A stretch of 64,000 nucleotides of DNA, taken from contig NC_092677.1 in NCBI RefSeq assembly GCF_964355755.1, positions 20,804,101-20,868,100 on the forward strand. Reading direction: 5' to 3'. The position numbers and the translations under genes were made by a program. This document shows positions 22,651 through 36,100 of the stretch, piece after piece. Origin of the DNA: Antedon mediterranea (taxonomy: Eukaryota; Echinodermata; Crinoidea; Comatulida; Antedonidae). Under the pieces are notes generated by a model. It was not told where the DNA came from and did no database searches. It saw only the letters and a list, made by a program, of their open reading frames with translations. The number at the start of each line of letters is the position of its first letter. Positions within the stretch are counted from its first letter, which is position 1.

Positions 22651-25600
22651 ACACAAAAACATCAAAGTGCTTAAAATCACATTTTGAGCATTTCGTTAAA
22701 ACTTTTCACACAAAAACATCAAAGAGTAAAAAATAGCTTAATATCGTATTTAAAAACGTTTTAGACCATTTTGAGCATTTCGACAAAATTTTTTCACACA
22801 AAACATCAAAGTGTACAGAATAGCTTTAAATCGCATTTGGAGACGTTTTAGACCATTTTGTTAATTTCGATGAAACAAAAACACAAAAACATCAAATTGC
22901 ACAAAATGGCTTAATATGATATGGGAAAACGTTTTAGACCATTTTGAACATTTCGTTAAAAGTTTTCACACAAAAACATCAAAGTCCACAAAATAGCTTA
23001 ATATCGTATTTAAAAACGTTTTAGACCATTTTGAGCATTTCGAAAAAACTTTTTCACACAAAACATCAAAGTTTACAAAATAGCTTCAAATCGCATTTGG
23101 AGACGTTTTAGACCATTTTGTGATTTTCGAAAAAACTTGTTAACATAAAAACACCAAAGTGCTCAGAAAAGCTTCAAATCGCATTTGGAGACGTTTTAAA
23201 CCATTTTGTTCATTTCGATGAAACTTGGTTACACAAAAACATCAAAGAGCACAAAAGTATTTAAAAACGTTTTAGACCATTTTGAGCATTCCGACAAAAC
23301 TTTTTCACACAAAACATCAAAGTGTACAGAATAGCTTTAAATCGCATTTGGAGACGTTTTAACCCATTTTGAGCATTTCGATAAAATTTTACAAACAAAA
23401 ACATCAAAGTGCACAAAATAGCTTAATATGGTATTTAAAAACGTTTTAGACCATTTTGAGCATTTCAACAAAACTTTTTCTCACAAAACATCAAAGTGTA
23501 CAGAATAGCTTCAAATCGCATTTGGAGACGTTTTAGACCATTTTGTGCATTTCGATGAAACTTGGTTACACAAAAACATCAAAGTGCTTAAAATCACATT
23601 TTGTGCATTTCGATGAAACTTGGTTACACAAAAACATCAAAGTCCACAAAATAGCTTAATATCGTATTTAAAAACGTTTTAGACCATTTTGAGCATTTCG
23701 AAAAAACTTTTCCACACAAAACATCAAAGTTTACAAAATAGCTTCAAATCGCATTTGGAGACGTTTTAGACCATTTTGTGATTTTCGTAAAAACTTGTTA
23801 ACATAAAAACACCAAAGTGCTTAGAAAAGCTTCAAATCGCATTTGGAGACGTTTTAGACCATTTTGTGCATTTCGATGAAACTTGGTTACACAAAAACAT
23901 CAAAGTGCTTAAAATCACATTTTGAACATTTCGTTAAAAGTTTTCACACAAAAACATCAAAGAGTAAAAAATAGCTTAATATCGTATTTAAAAACGTTTT
24001 AGACCATTTTGAGCATTTCGAAAAAACTTTTCCACACAAAACATCAAAGTTTACAAAATAGCTTCAAATCGCATTTGGAGACGTTTTAGACCATTTTGTG
24101 ATTTTCGAAAAAACTTGTTAACATAAAAACACCAAAGTGCTCAGAATACCTTCAAATCGCATTTGGAGACGTTTTAGACCATTTTGTGATTTTCGAAAAA
24201 ACTTGTTAACATAAAAACACCAAAGTGCTCAGAAAAGCTTCAAATCGCATTTGGAGACGTTTTAAACCATTTTGTTCATTTCGATGAAACTTGGTTACAC
24301 AAAAACATCAAAGAGCACAAAAGTATTTAAAAACGTTTTAGACCATTTTGAGCATTCCGACAAAACTTTTTCACACAAAACATCAAAGTGTACAGAATAG
24401 CTTTAAATCGCATTTGGAGACGTTTTAGACCATTTTGTAGTTTTCGAAAAAACTTGTTAACATAAAAACACAAAAGAGCTTCAAATCGCATTTGGAGACG
24501 TTTTAGACCCTTTTGTGCATTTCGATGAAACTTGGTTACACAAAAACATCAAAGTGCTTAAAATCACATTAGAAACCGTTTTAGACCATTTTGAGCATTT
24601 CGTTAAAACTTTTCACACAAAAACATCAAAGTCCACAAAATAGCTTAATATCGTATTTGAAAACGTTTTAGACAATTTTGAGCATTTCGAAAAAACTTTT
24701 TAACACAAAACATCAAAGTTTACAAAATAGCTTCAAATCGCATTTGGAGACGTTTTAGACCATTTTGTGATTTTCGAAAAAACTTGTTAACATAAAAACA
24801 CCAAAGTGCTCAGAATACCTTCAAATCGCATTTTGAGACGTTTTAGACCATTTTGTTCATTTCGACGAAACAAAAACACAAAAACATCAAATTGCACAAA
24901 ATGGCTTAATATGATATGGGAAAACGTTTTAGACCATTTTGAACATTTCGTTAAAAGTTTTCACACAAAAACATCAAAGTCCACAAAATAGCTTAATATC
25001 GTATTTAAAAACGTTTTAGACCATTTTGAGCATTTCGAAAAAACTTTTCCACACAAAACATCAAAGTTTACAAAATAGCTTCAAATCGCATTTGGAGACG
25101 TTTTAGACGATTTTGTGATTTTCGAAAAAACTTGTTAACATAAAAACACAAAAGTGCTCAGAATACCTTCAAATCGCATTTGGAGACGTTTTAGACCATT
25201 TTGTAGTTTTCGAAAAAACTTGTTAACATAAAAACACCAAAGAGCTTCAAATCGCATTTGGAGACGTTTTAGACCCTTTTGTGCATTTCGATGAAACTTG
25301 GTAACACAAAAACATCAAAGTGCTTAAAATCACATTAGAAACCGTTTTAGACCATTTTGAGCATTTCGTTAAAACTTTTCACACAAAAACATCAAAGTCC
25401 ACAAAATAGCTTAATATCGTATTTAAAAACGTTTTAGACCATTTTGAGCATTTCGAAAAAACTTTTTCACACAAAACATCAAAGTTTACAAAATAGCTTC
25501 AAATCGCATTTGAAGACGTTTTAGACCATTTTGTGATTTTCGAAAAAACTTGTTAACATAAAAACACCAAAGTGCTCAGAATACCTTCAAATCGCATTTT

Positions 25601-27720
25601 GAGACGTTTTAGACCATTTTGTGATTTTCGAAAAAACAACATAAAAACACCAAAGTGCTCAGAATACCTTCAAATCGCATTTGGAGACGTTTTAGACCAT
25701 TTTGTGATTTTCGAAAAAACTTGTTAACATAAAAACACCAAAGTTCTCAGAATACCTTCAAATCGTATTTTGAGACGTTTTAGACAACTTTGTGATTTTC
25801 GAAAAAACTTGTTAACATAAAAACACCAAAGTGCTTAGAAAAGCTTCAAATCGCATTTGGAGACGTTTTAGACCATTTTGTGCATTTCGATGAAACTTGG
25901 TTACACAAAAACATCAAAGTGTACAGAATAGCTTCAAATCGCATTAGAAACCGTTTTAGACCATTTTGAGCATTTCGAAAAAACTTTTTCACACCAAACA
26001 TCAAAGTGTACAAAATAGCTTCAAATCGCATTTGAAGACGTTTTAGACAATTTTGTGATTTTCGAAAAAACTTGTTTACATAAAAACACGAAAGTGCTAA
26101 GAATAGCTTCCAATCGCATTTGGAGACGTTTTAGACCCTTTTGTGCATTTCGATGAAACTTGGTTACACAAAAACATCAAAGTGCTTAAAATCACATTTT
26201 GAGCATTTCGTTAAAACTTTTCACACAAAAACATCAAAGAGTAAAAAATAGCTTAATATCGTATTTAAAAACGTTTTAGACCATTTTGAGCATTTCGACA
26301 AAATTTTTTCACACAAAACATCAAAGTGCACAAAATAGCTTAATATGGTATTTAAAAACGTTTTAGACCATTTTGAGCAATTCAACAAAACTTTTTCTCA
26401 CAAAACATCAAAGTGTACAGAATAGCTTCAAATCGCATTTGGAGACGTTTTAGACCATTTTGTGCATTTCGATGAAACTTGGTTAAACAAAAACATCAAA
26501 GTGCTTAAAATCACATTTTGAGCATTTCGTTAAAACTTTTCACACAAAAACATCAAAGTCCACAAAATAGCTTAATATCGTATTTAAAAACGTTTTAGAC
26601 CATTTTGAGCATTTCGAAAAAACTTTTCCACACCAAACATCAAAGTTTACAAAATAGCTTCAAATCGCATTTGGAGACGTTTTAGACCATTTTGTGATTT
26701 TCGAAAAAACTTGTTAACATAAAAACACCAAAGTGCTCAGAATACCTTCAAATCGCATTTGGAGACGTTTTAGACCCTTTTGTGCATTTCGATGAAACTT
26801 GGTTACACAAAAACATCAAAGTGCTTAAAATCACATTAGAAACCGTTTTAGACCATTTTGAGCATTTCGTTAAAATTTGTCACAGAAAAACATCAAAGAG
26901 CAAAAAATATCTTAATATCGTATTTAAAAACGTTTTAGACCATTTTGCGCATTTCGACAAAACTTTTTCACACAAAACATCAAAGTGTACAAAATAGCTT
27001 CAAATCGCATTTGGAGACGTTTTAACCCATTTTGAGCATTTCGATAAAATTTTACACACAAAAACATCAAAGTGCACAAAATAGCTTAATATGGTATTTA
27101 AAAACGTTTTAGACCATTTTGAGCATTTCAACAAAACTTTTTCTCACAAAACATCAAAGTGTACAGAATAGCTTCAAATCGCATTTGGAGACGTTTTAGA
27201 CTTTTTTGTGCATTTCGATGAAACTTGGTTACACAAAAACATCAAAGTGCTTAAAATCACATTTTGAGCATTTCGTTAAAACTTTTCACACAAAAACATC
27301 AAAGTCCACAAAATAGCTTAATATCGTATTTAAAAACGTTTTAGACCATTTTGAGCATTTCGAAAAAACTTTTCCACACAAAACATCAAAGTTTACAAAA
27401 TAGCTTCAAATCGCATTTGGAGACGTTTTAGACCATTTTGTGATTTTCGAAAAAACTTGATAACATAAAAACACCAAAGTGCTCAGAATACCTTCAAATC
27501 GTGTTTTGAGACGTTTTAGACCATTTTGTAATTTTCGAAAAAACTTGTTAACATAAAAACACCAAAGTGCTCAGAATACCTTCACATCGCATTTTGAGAC
27601 GTTTTAGACCATTTTGTGATTTTCGAAAAAACTTGTTAACATAAAAACACCAAAGTGCTTAGAAAAGCTTGAAATCGCATTTGGAGACGTTTTAGACCAT
27701 TTTGTGCATTTCGATGAAAC
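22651..27720. repeat. Higher-order unit R, copy 2 (about 5.08 kb)
   Basis: It repeats unit R with about 107 bp net loss near 26.2-26.3 kb, where C/D-fusion and B sequence is joined directly to a GTGCACAAAATAGC monomer inside the shared word ACATCAAAGTG. A one-base length change at about 23.60 kb comes with replacement of GAGCATTTCGTTAAAAC by GTGCATTTCGATGAAAC, which resembles gene conversion from a C monomer. The diagnostic TTTGTCACAG variant is at about 26.88 kb. Confidence 0.82.
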
Positions 27721-28245
27721 TTGGTTACACAAAAACATCAAAGTGCTTAAAATCACATTTTGAGCATTTCGTTAAAACTTTTCACACAAAAACATCAAAG
27801 AGTAAAAAATAGCTTAATATCGTATTTAAAAACGTTTTAGACCATTTTGAGCATTTCGACAAAATTTTTTCACACAAAACATCAAAGTGTACAGAATAGC
27901 TTTAAATCGCATTTGGAGACGTTTTAGACCATTTTGTTCATTTCGATGAAACAAAAACACAAAAACATCAAATTGCACAAAATGGCTTAATATGATATGG
28001 GAAAACGTTTTAGACCATTTTGAACATTTCGTTAAAAGTTTTCACACAAAAACATCAAAGTCCACAAAATAGCTTAATATCGTATTTAAAAACGTTTTAG
28101 ACCATTTTGAGCATTTCGAAAAAACTTTTTCACACAAAACATCAAAGTTTACAAAATAGCTTCAAATCGCATTTGGAGACGTTATAGACCATTTTGTGAT
28201 TTTCGAAAAAACTTGTTAACATAAAAACACCAAAGTGCTCAGAAT
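27721..28245. repeat. Higher-order unit R, truncated third copy
   Basis: This continues the R register (22.65-23.16 kb sequence) through the C/D fusion, the G-like 86-bp monomer, D and B. It then departs at GCTCAGAA, where the earlier copy proceeds to an E monomer and this one to A monomers. The switch is inside a stretch common to both, as expected for homologous recombination between monomers. Confidence 0.8.
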
Positions 28246-29810
28246 ACCTTCAAATCGCATTTTGAGACGTTTTAGACCATTTTGTGATTTTCGAAAAAAC
28301 TTGTTAACATAAAAACACCAAAGTGCTCAGAATCGTGTTTTGAGACGTTTTAGACCATTTTGTGATTTTCGAAAAAACTTGTTAACATAAAAACACCAAA
28401 GTGCTCAGAATACCTTCAAATCGTGTTTTGAGACGTTTTAGACCATTTTGTGATTTTGGAAAAACTTGTTAACATAAAAACACCAAAGTGCTCAGAATAC
28501 CTTCAAATCGCATTTGGAGACGTTTTAGACCATTTTGTGATTTTCGAAAAAACTTGTTAACATAAAAACACCAAAGTGCTCAGAAAAGCTTCAAATCGCA
28601 ATTGGAGACGTTTTAAACCATTTTGTTCATTTCGATGAAACTTGGTTACACAAAAACATCAAATTGCACAAAATGGCTTAATATGGTATGGGAAAACGTT
28701 TTAGACCATTTTGAACATTTCGAGAAAACTTTTTCACACAAAACTTCAAAGTGTACAGAATAGCTTCAAATCGCATTAGAAACCGTTTTAGACCATTTTG
28801 AGCATTTCGAAAAAACTTTTTCACACAAAACATCAAAGTTTACAAAATAGCTTCAAATCGCATTTGGAGACGTTTTAGACCATTTTGTGATTTTCGAAAA
28901 AACTTGTTAACATAAAAACACCAAAGTGCTCAGAATACCTTCAAATCGCATTTTGAGACGTTTTAGACCATTTTGTGATTTTCGAAAAAACTTGTTAACA
29001 TAAAAATACCAAAGTGCTCTGAATACCTTCAAATCGTGTTTTGAGACGTTTTAGACCATTTTGTGATTTTCGAAAAAACTTGTTAACATAAAAACACCAA
29101 AGTGCTCAGAATACCTTCAAATCGCATTTGGAGACGTTTTAGACCATTTTGTGATTTTCGAAAAAACTTGTTAACATAAAAACACCAAAGTGCTCAGAAA
29201 AGCTTCAAATCGCAATTGGAGACGTTTTAAACCATTTTGTTCATTTCGATGAAACTTGGTTACACAAAAACATCAAATTGCACAAAATGGCTTAATATGG
29301 TATGGGAAAACGTTTTAGACAATTTTGAACATTTCGAGAAAACTTTTTCACACAAAACTTCAAAGTGTACAGAATAGCTTCAAATCGCATTAGAAACCGT
29401 TTTAGACCATTTTGAGCATTTCGAAAAAACTTTTTCACACAAAACATCAAAGTTTACAAAATAGCTTCAAATCGCATTTGGAGACGTTTTAGACCATTTT
29501 GTGATTTTCGAAAAAACTTGTTAACATAAAAACACCAAAGTGCTCAGAATACCTTCAAATCGCATTTTGAGACGTTTTAGACCATTTTGTGATTTTCGAA
29601 AAAACTTGTTAACATAAAAATACCAAAGTGCTCTGAATACCTTCAAATCGTGTTTGAGACGTTTTAGACCATTTTGTGATTTTCGAAAAAACTTGTTAAC
29701 ATAAAAACACCAAAGTGCTCAGAATACCTTCAAATCGCATTTGGAGACGTTTTAGACCATTTTGTGATTTTCGAAAAAACTTGTTAACATAAAAACACCA
29801 AAGTGCTCAG
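28246..29810. repeat. A-monomer run and 614-bp G units
   Basis: G markers CAAATCGCAATTGG lie at 28592 and 29206, 614 bp apart (seven monomers, one A monomer fewer than the 703-bp unit). A variant CAAAGTGCTCTGAATACC appears in each unit (about 29.01 and 29.63 kb). The same pair is at 46913/47527 and 63094/63708. A one-base loss gives ATCGTGTTTGAGAC at about 29.65 kb. Confidence 0.86.
28269..28346. repeat. A monomer with 10-bp deletion (AGAATCGTG junction), 78 bp
   Basis: CAGAATACCTTCAAATCGTG is shortened to CAGAATCGTG. The same junction is at about 36.82, 41.32, 46.65 and 62.83 kb, always in an A-monomer run after a B monomer followed by GACGTTATAGACC. It serves as a marker for related blocks. 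Confidence 0.85.
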
Positions 29811-32800
29811 AAAAGCTTCAAATCGCATTTGGAGACGTTTTAAACCATTTTGTTCATTTCGATGAAACTTGGTTACACAAAAACATCAAAGAGCACAAAA
29901 GTATTTAAAAACGTTTTAGACCATTTTGAGCATTCCGACAAAACTTTTTCACACAAAACATCAAAGTGTACAGAATAGCTTTAAATCGCATTTGGAGACG
30001 TTTTAGACCATTTTGTAGTTTTCGAAAAAACTTGTTAACATAAAAACACAAAAGAGCTTCAAATCGCATTTGGAGACGTTTTAGACCCTTTTGTGCATTT
30101 CGATGAAACTTGGTTACACAAAAACATCAAAGTGCTTAAAATCACATTAGAAACCGTTTTAGACCATTTTGAGCATTTCGTTAAAACTTTTCACACAAAA
30201 ACATCAAAGTCCCCAAAATAGCTTAATATCGTATTCAAAAACGTTTTAGACCATTTTGAGCATTTCGAAAAAACTTTTTCACACAAAACATCAAAGTTTA
30301 CAAAATAGCTTCAAATCGCATTTGGAGACGTTTTAGACCATTTTGTGATTTTCGAAAAAACTTGTTAACATAAAAACACCAAAGTGCTCAGAATACCTTC
30401 AAATCGCATTTTGAGACGTTTTAGACCATTTTGTGATTTTCGAAAAAACAACATAAAAACACCAAAGTGCTCAGAATACCTTCAAATCGCATTTGGAGAC
30501 GTTTTAGACCATTTTGTGATTTTGGAAAAAACTTGTTAACATAAAAACACCAAAGTGCTCAGAATACCTTCAAATCGTATTTTGAGACGTTTTAGACAAT
30601 TTTGTGATTTTCGAAAAAACTTGTTAACATAAAAACACCAAAGTGCTTAGAAAAGCTTCAAATCGCATTTGGAGACGTTTTAGACCATTTTGTGCATTTC
30701 GATGAAACTTGGTTACACAAAAACATCAAAGTGTACAGAATAGCTTCAAATCGCATTAGAAACCGTTTTAGACCATTTTGAGCATTTCGAAAAAACTTTT
30801 TCACACAAAACATCAAAGTGTACAAAATAGCTTCAAATCGCATTTGGAGACGTTTTAGACAATTTTGTGATTTTCGAAAAAACTTGTTTACATAAAAACA
30901 CCAAAGTGCTAAGAATAGCTTCCAATCGCATTTGGAGACGTTTTAGACCCTTTTGTGCATTTCGATGAAACTTGGTTACACAAAAACATCAAAGTGCTTA
31001 AAATCACATTAGAAACCGTTTTAGACCATTTTGAGCATTTCGTTAAAATTTTTCACAGAAAAACATCAAAGAGCAAAAAATAGCTTAATATCGTATTTAA
31101 AAACGTTTTAGACCATTTTGAGCATTTCGACAAAACTTTTTCTCACAAAACATCAAAGTGTACAGAATAGCTTCAAATCGCATTTGGAGACGTTTTAGAC
31201 CATTTTGTGCATTTCGATGAAACTTGGTTACACAAAAACATCAAAGTGCTTAAAATCACATTTTGAGCATTTCGTTAAAACTTTTCACACAAAAACATCA
31301 AAGAGTAAAAAATAGCTTAATATCGTATTTAAAAACGTTTTAGACCATTTTGAGCATTTCGACAAAATTTTTTCACACAAAACATCAAAGTGTACAGAAT
31401 AGCTTTAAATCGCATTTGGAGACGTTTTAGACCATTTTGTTAATTTCGATGAAACAAAAACACAAAAACATCAAATTGCACAAAATGGCTTAATATGATA
31501 TGGGAAAACGTTTTAGACCATTTTGAACATTTCGTTAAAAGTTTTCACACAAAAACATCAAAGTCCACAAAATAGCTTAATATCGTATTTAAAAACGTTT
31601 TAGACCATTTTGAGCATTTCGAAAAAACTTTTTCACACTAAACATCAAAGTTTACAAAATAGCTTCAAATCGCATTTGGAGACGTTTTAGACCATTTTGT
31701 GATTTTCGAAAAAACTTGTTAACATAAAAACACCAAAGTGCTCAGAATACCTTCAAATCGCATTTTGAGACGTTTTAGACCATTTTGTGATTTTCGAAAA
31801 AACTTGTTAACATAAAAACACCAAAGTGCTCAGAATACCTTCAAATCGTGTTTTGAGACGTTTTAGACCATTTTGTGATTTTCGAAAAAACTTGTTAACA
31901 TAAAAACACCAAAGTGCTCAGAATACCTTCAAATCGCATTTTGAGACGTTTTAGACCATTTTGTGATTTTCGAAAAAACTTGTTAACATAAAAACACCAA
32001 AGTGCTCAGAATACCTTCAAATCGTGTTTTGAGACGTTTTAGACCATTTTGTGATTTTCGAAAAAACTTGTTAACATAAAAACACCAAAGTGCTTAGAAA
32101 AGCTTCAAATCGCATTTGGAGACGTTTTAGACCATTTTGTTCATTTCGATGAAACTTGGTTACACAAAAACATCAAAGAGCACAAAAGATCTTAATATCG
32201 TATTTAAAAACGTTTTAGACCATTTTGAGCATTTCGAAAAAACTTTTTCACACAAAACATCAAAGTGTACAAAATAGCTTCAAATCGCATTTTGAGACGT
32301 TTTAGACAATTTTGTGATTTTCGAAAAAACTTGTTTACATAAAAACACCAAAGTGCTTAGAAAAGCTTCAAATCGCATTTGGAGACGTTTTCAACCATTT
32401 TGTTCATTTCGATGAAACTTGGTTACACAAAAACATCAAAGAGCACAAAAGTATTTAAAAACGTTTTAGACCATTTTGAGCATTCCGTCAAAACTTTTTC
32501 ACACAAAACATCAAAGTGTACAGAATAGCTTTAAATCGCATTTGGAGACGTTTTAGACCATTTTGTAGTTTTCGAAAAAACTTGTTAACATAAAAACACA
32601 AAAGAGCTTCAAATCGCATTTGGAGACGTTTTAGACCCTTTTGTGCATTTCGATGAAACTTGGTTACACAAAAACATCAAAGTGCTTAAAATCACATTTT
32701 GAGCATTTCGTTAAAACTTTTCACACAAAAACATCAAAGAGTAAAAAATAGCTTAATATCGTATTTAAAAACGTTTTAGACCATTTTGAGCATTTCGACA

Positions 32801-33181
32801 AAATTTTTTCACACAAAACATCAAAGTGTACAGAATAGCTTTAAATCGCATTTGGAGACGTTTTAGACCATTTTGTTAATTTCGATGAAACAAAAACACA
32901 AAAACATCAAATTGCACAAAATGGCTTAATATGATATGGGAAAACGTTTTAGACCATTTTGAACATTTCGTTAAAAGTTTTCACACAAAAACATCAAAGT
33001 CCACAAAATAGCTTAATATCGTATTTAAAAACGTTTTAGACCATTTTGAGCATTTCAAAAAAACTTTTTCACACAAAACATCAAAGTTTACAAAATAGCT
33101 TCAAATCGCATTTGGAGACGTTTTAGACCATTTTGTGATTTTCGAAAAAACTTGTTAACATAAAAACACCAAAGTGCTCAG
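29811..33181. repeat. Higher-order unit S, copy 1 (3,371 bp)
   Basis: It starts with AAAAGCTTC leading into E-B'-F-C-D-B, then A monomers, C, D, C/D fusion, the G-like monomer, D, B, and an alternating A dimer run (31.7-32.1 kb). It ends with the full-length E parent and a second E start. It aligns with 33182 onward at 3,371 bp, dropping to 3,283 bp because one 88-bp A monomer is missing in copy 2 at about 33.9 kb. Confidence 0.84.
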
Positions 33182-36100
33182 AAAAGCTTCAAATCGCATT
33201 TGGAGACGTTTTAAACCATTTTGTTCATTTCGATGAAACTTGGTTACACAAAAACATCAAAGAGCACAAAAGTATTTAAAAACGTTTTAGACCATTTTGA
33301 GCATTCCGACAAAACTTTTTCACACAAAACATCAAAGTGTACAGAATAGCTTTAAATCGCATTTGGAGACGTTTTAGACCATTTTGTAGTTTTCGAAAAA
33401 ACTTGTTAACATAAAAACACAAAAGAGCTTCAAATCGCATTTGGAGACGTTTTAGACCCTTTTGTGCATTTCGATGAAACTTGGTTACACAAAAACATCA
33501 AAGTGCTTAAAATCACATTAGAAACCGTTTTAGACCATTTTGAGCATTTCGTTAAAACTTTTCACACAAAAACATCAAAGTCCACAAAATAGCTTAATAT
33601 CGTATTCAAAAACGTTTTAGACCATTTTGAGCATTTCGAAAAAACTTTTTCACACAAAACATCAAAGTTTACAAAATAGCTTCAAATCGCATTTGGAGAC
33701 GTTTTAGACCATTTTGTGATTTTCGAAAAAACTTGTTAACATAAAAACACCAAAGTGCTCAGAATACCTTCAAATCGCATTTTGAGACGTTTTAGACCAT
33801 TTTGTGATTTTCGAAAAAACAACATAAAAACACCAAAGTGCTCAGAATACCTTCAAATCGCATTTGGAGACGTTTTAGACCATTTTGTGATTTTGGAAAA
33901 AACTTGTTAACATAAAAACACCAAAGTGCTTAGAAAAGCTTCAAATCGCATTTGGAGACGTTTTAGACCATTTTGTGCATTTCGATGAAACTTTGTTACA
34001 CAAAAACATCAAAGTGTACAGAATAGCTTCAAATCGCATTAGAAACCGTTTTAGACCATTTTGAGCATTTCGAAAAAACTTTTTCACACAAAACATCAAA
34101 GTGTACAAAATAGCTTCAAATCGCATTTGGAGACGTTTTAGACAATTTTGTGATTTTCGAAAAAACTTGTTTACATAAAAACACCAAAGTGCTAAGAATA
34201 GCTTCCAATCGCATTTGGAGACGTTTTAGACCCTTTTGTGCATTTCGATGAAACTTGGTTACACAAAAACATCAAAGTGCTTAAAATCACATTAGAAACC
34301 GTTTTAGACCATTTTGAGCATTTCGTTAAAATTTTTCACAGAAAAACATCAAAGAGCAAAAAATAGCTTAATATCGTATTTAAAAACGTTTTAGACCATT
34401 TTGAGCATTTCGACAAAACTTTTTCTCACAAAACATCAAAGTGTACAGAATAGCTTCAAATCGCATTTGGAGACGTTTTAGACCATTTTGTGCATTTCGA
34501 TGAAACTTGGTTACACAAAAACATCAAAGTGCTTAAAATCACATTTTGAGCATTTCGTTAAAACTTTTCACACAAAAACATCAAAGAGTAAAAAATAGCT
34601 TAATATCGTATTTAAAAACGTTTTAGACCATTTTGAGCATTTCGACAAAATTTTTTCACACAAAACATCAAAGTGTACAGAATAGCTTTAAATCGCATTT
34701 GGAGACGTTTTAGACCATTTTGTTAATTTCGATGAAACAAAAACACAAAAACATCAAATTGCACAAAATGGCTTAATATGATATGGGAAAACGTTTTAGA
34801 CCATTTTGAACATTTCGTTAAAAGTTTTCACACAAAAACATCAAAGTCCACAAAATAGCTTAATATCGTATTTAAAAACGTTTTAGACCATTTTGAGCAT
34901 TTCGAAAAAACTTTTTCACACTAAACATCAAAGTTTACAAAATAGCTTCAAATCGCATTTGGAGACGTTTTAGACCATTTTGTGATTTTCGAAAAAACTT
35001 GTTAACATAAAAACACCAAAGTGCTCAGAATACCTTCAAATCGCATTTTGAGACGTTTTAGACCATTTTGTGATTTTCGAAAAAACTTGTTAACATAAAA
35101 ACACCAAAGTGCTCAGAATACCTTCAAATCGTGTTTTGAGACGTTTTAGACCATTTTGTGATTTTCGAAAAAACTTGTTAACATAAAAACACCAAAGTGC
35201 TCAGAATACCTTCAAATCGCATTTTGAGACGTTTTAGACCATTTTGTGATTTTCGAAAAAACTTGTTAACATAAAAACACCAAAGTGCTCAGAATACCTT
35301 CAAATCGTGTTTTGAGACGTTTTAGACCATTTTGTGATTTTCGAAAAAACTTGTTAACATAAAAACACCAAAGTGCTTAGAAAAGCTTCAAATCGCATTT
35401 GGAGACGTTTTAGACCATTTTGTTCATTTCGATGAAACTTGGTTACACAAAAACATCAAAGAGCACAAAAGATCTTAATATCGTATTTAAAAACGTTTTA
35501 GACCATTTTGAGCATTTCGAAAAAACTTTTTCACACAAAACATCAAAGTGTACAAAATAGCTTCAAATCGCATTTTGAGACGTTTTAGACAATTTTGTGA
35601 TTTTCGAAAAAACTTGTTTACATAAAAACACCAAAGTGCTTAAAAAAGCTTCAAATCGCATTTGGAGACGTTTTAAACCATTTTGTTCATTTCGATGAAA
35701 CTTGGTTACACAAAAACATCAAAGAGCACAAAAGTATTTAAAAACGTTTTAGACCATTTTGAGCATTCCGTCAAAACTTTTTCACACAAAACATCAAAGT
35801 GTACAGAATAGCTTTAAATCGCATTTGGAGACGTTTTAGACCATTTTGTAGTTTTCGAAAAAACTTGTTAACATAAAAACACAAAAGAGCTTCAAATCGC
35901 ATTTGGAGACGTTTTAGACTTTTTTGTGCATTTCGATGAAACTTGGTTACACAAAAACATCAAAGTGCTTAAAATCACATTTTGAGCATTTCGTTAAAAC
36001 TTTTCACACAAAAACATCAAAGTCCACAAAATAGCTTAATATCGTATTTAAAAACGTTTTAGACCATTTTGAGCATTTCGAAAAAACTTTTCCACACAAA

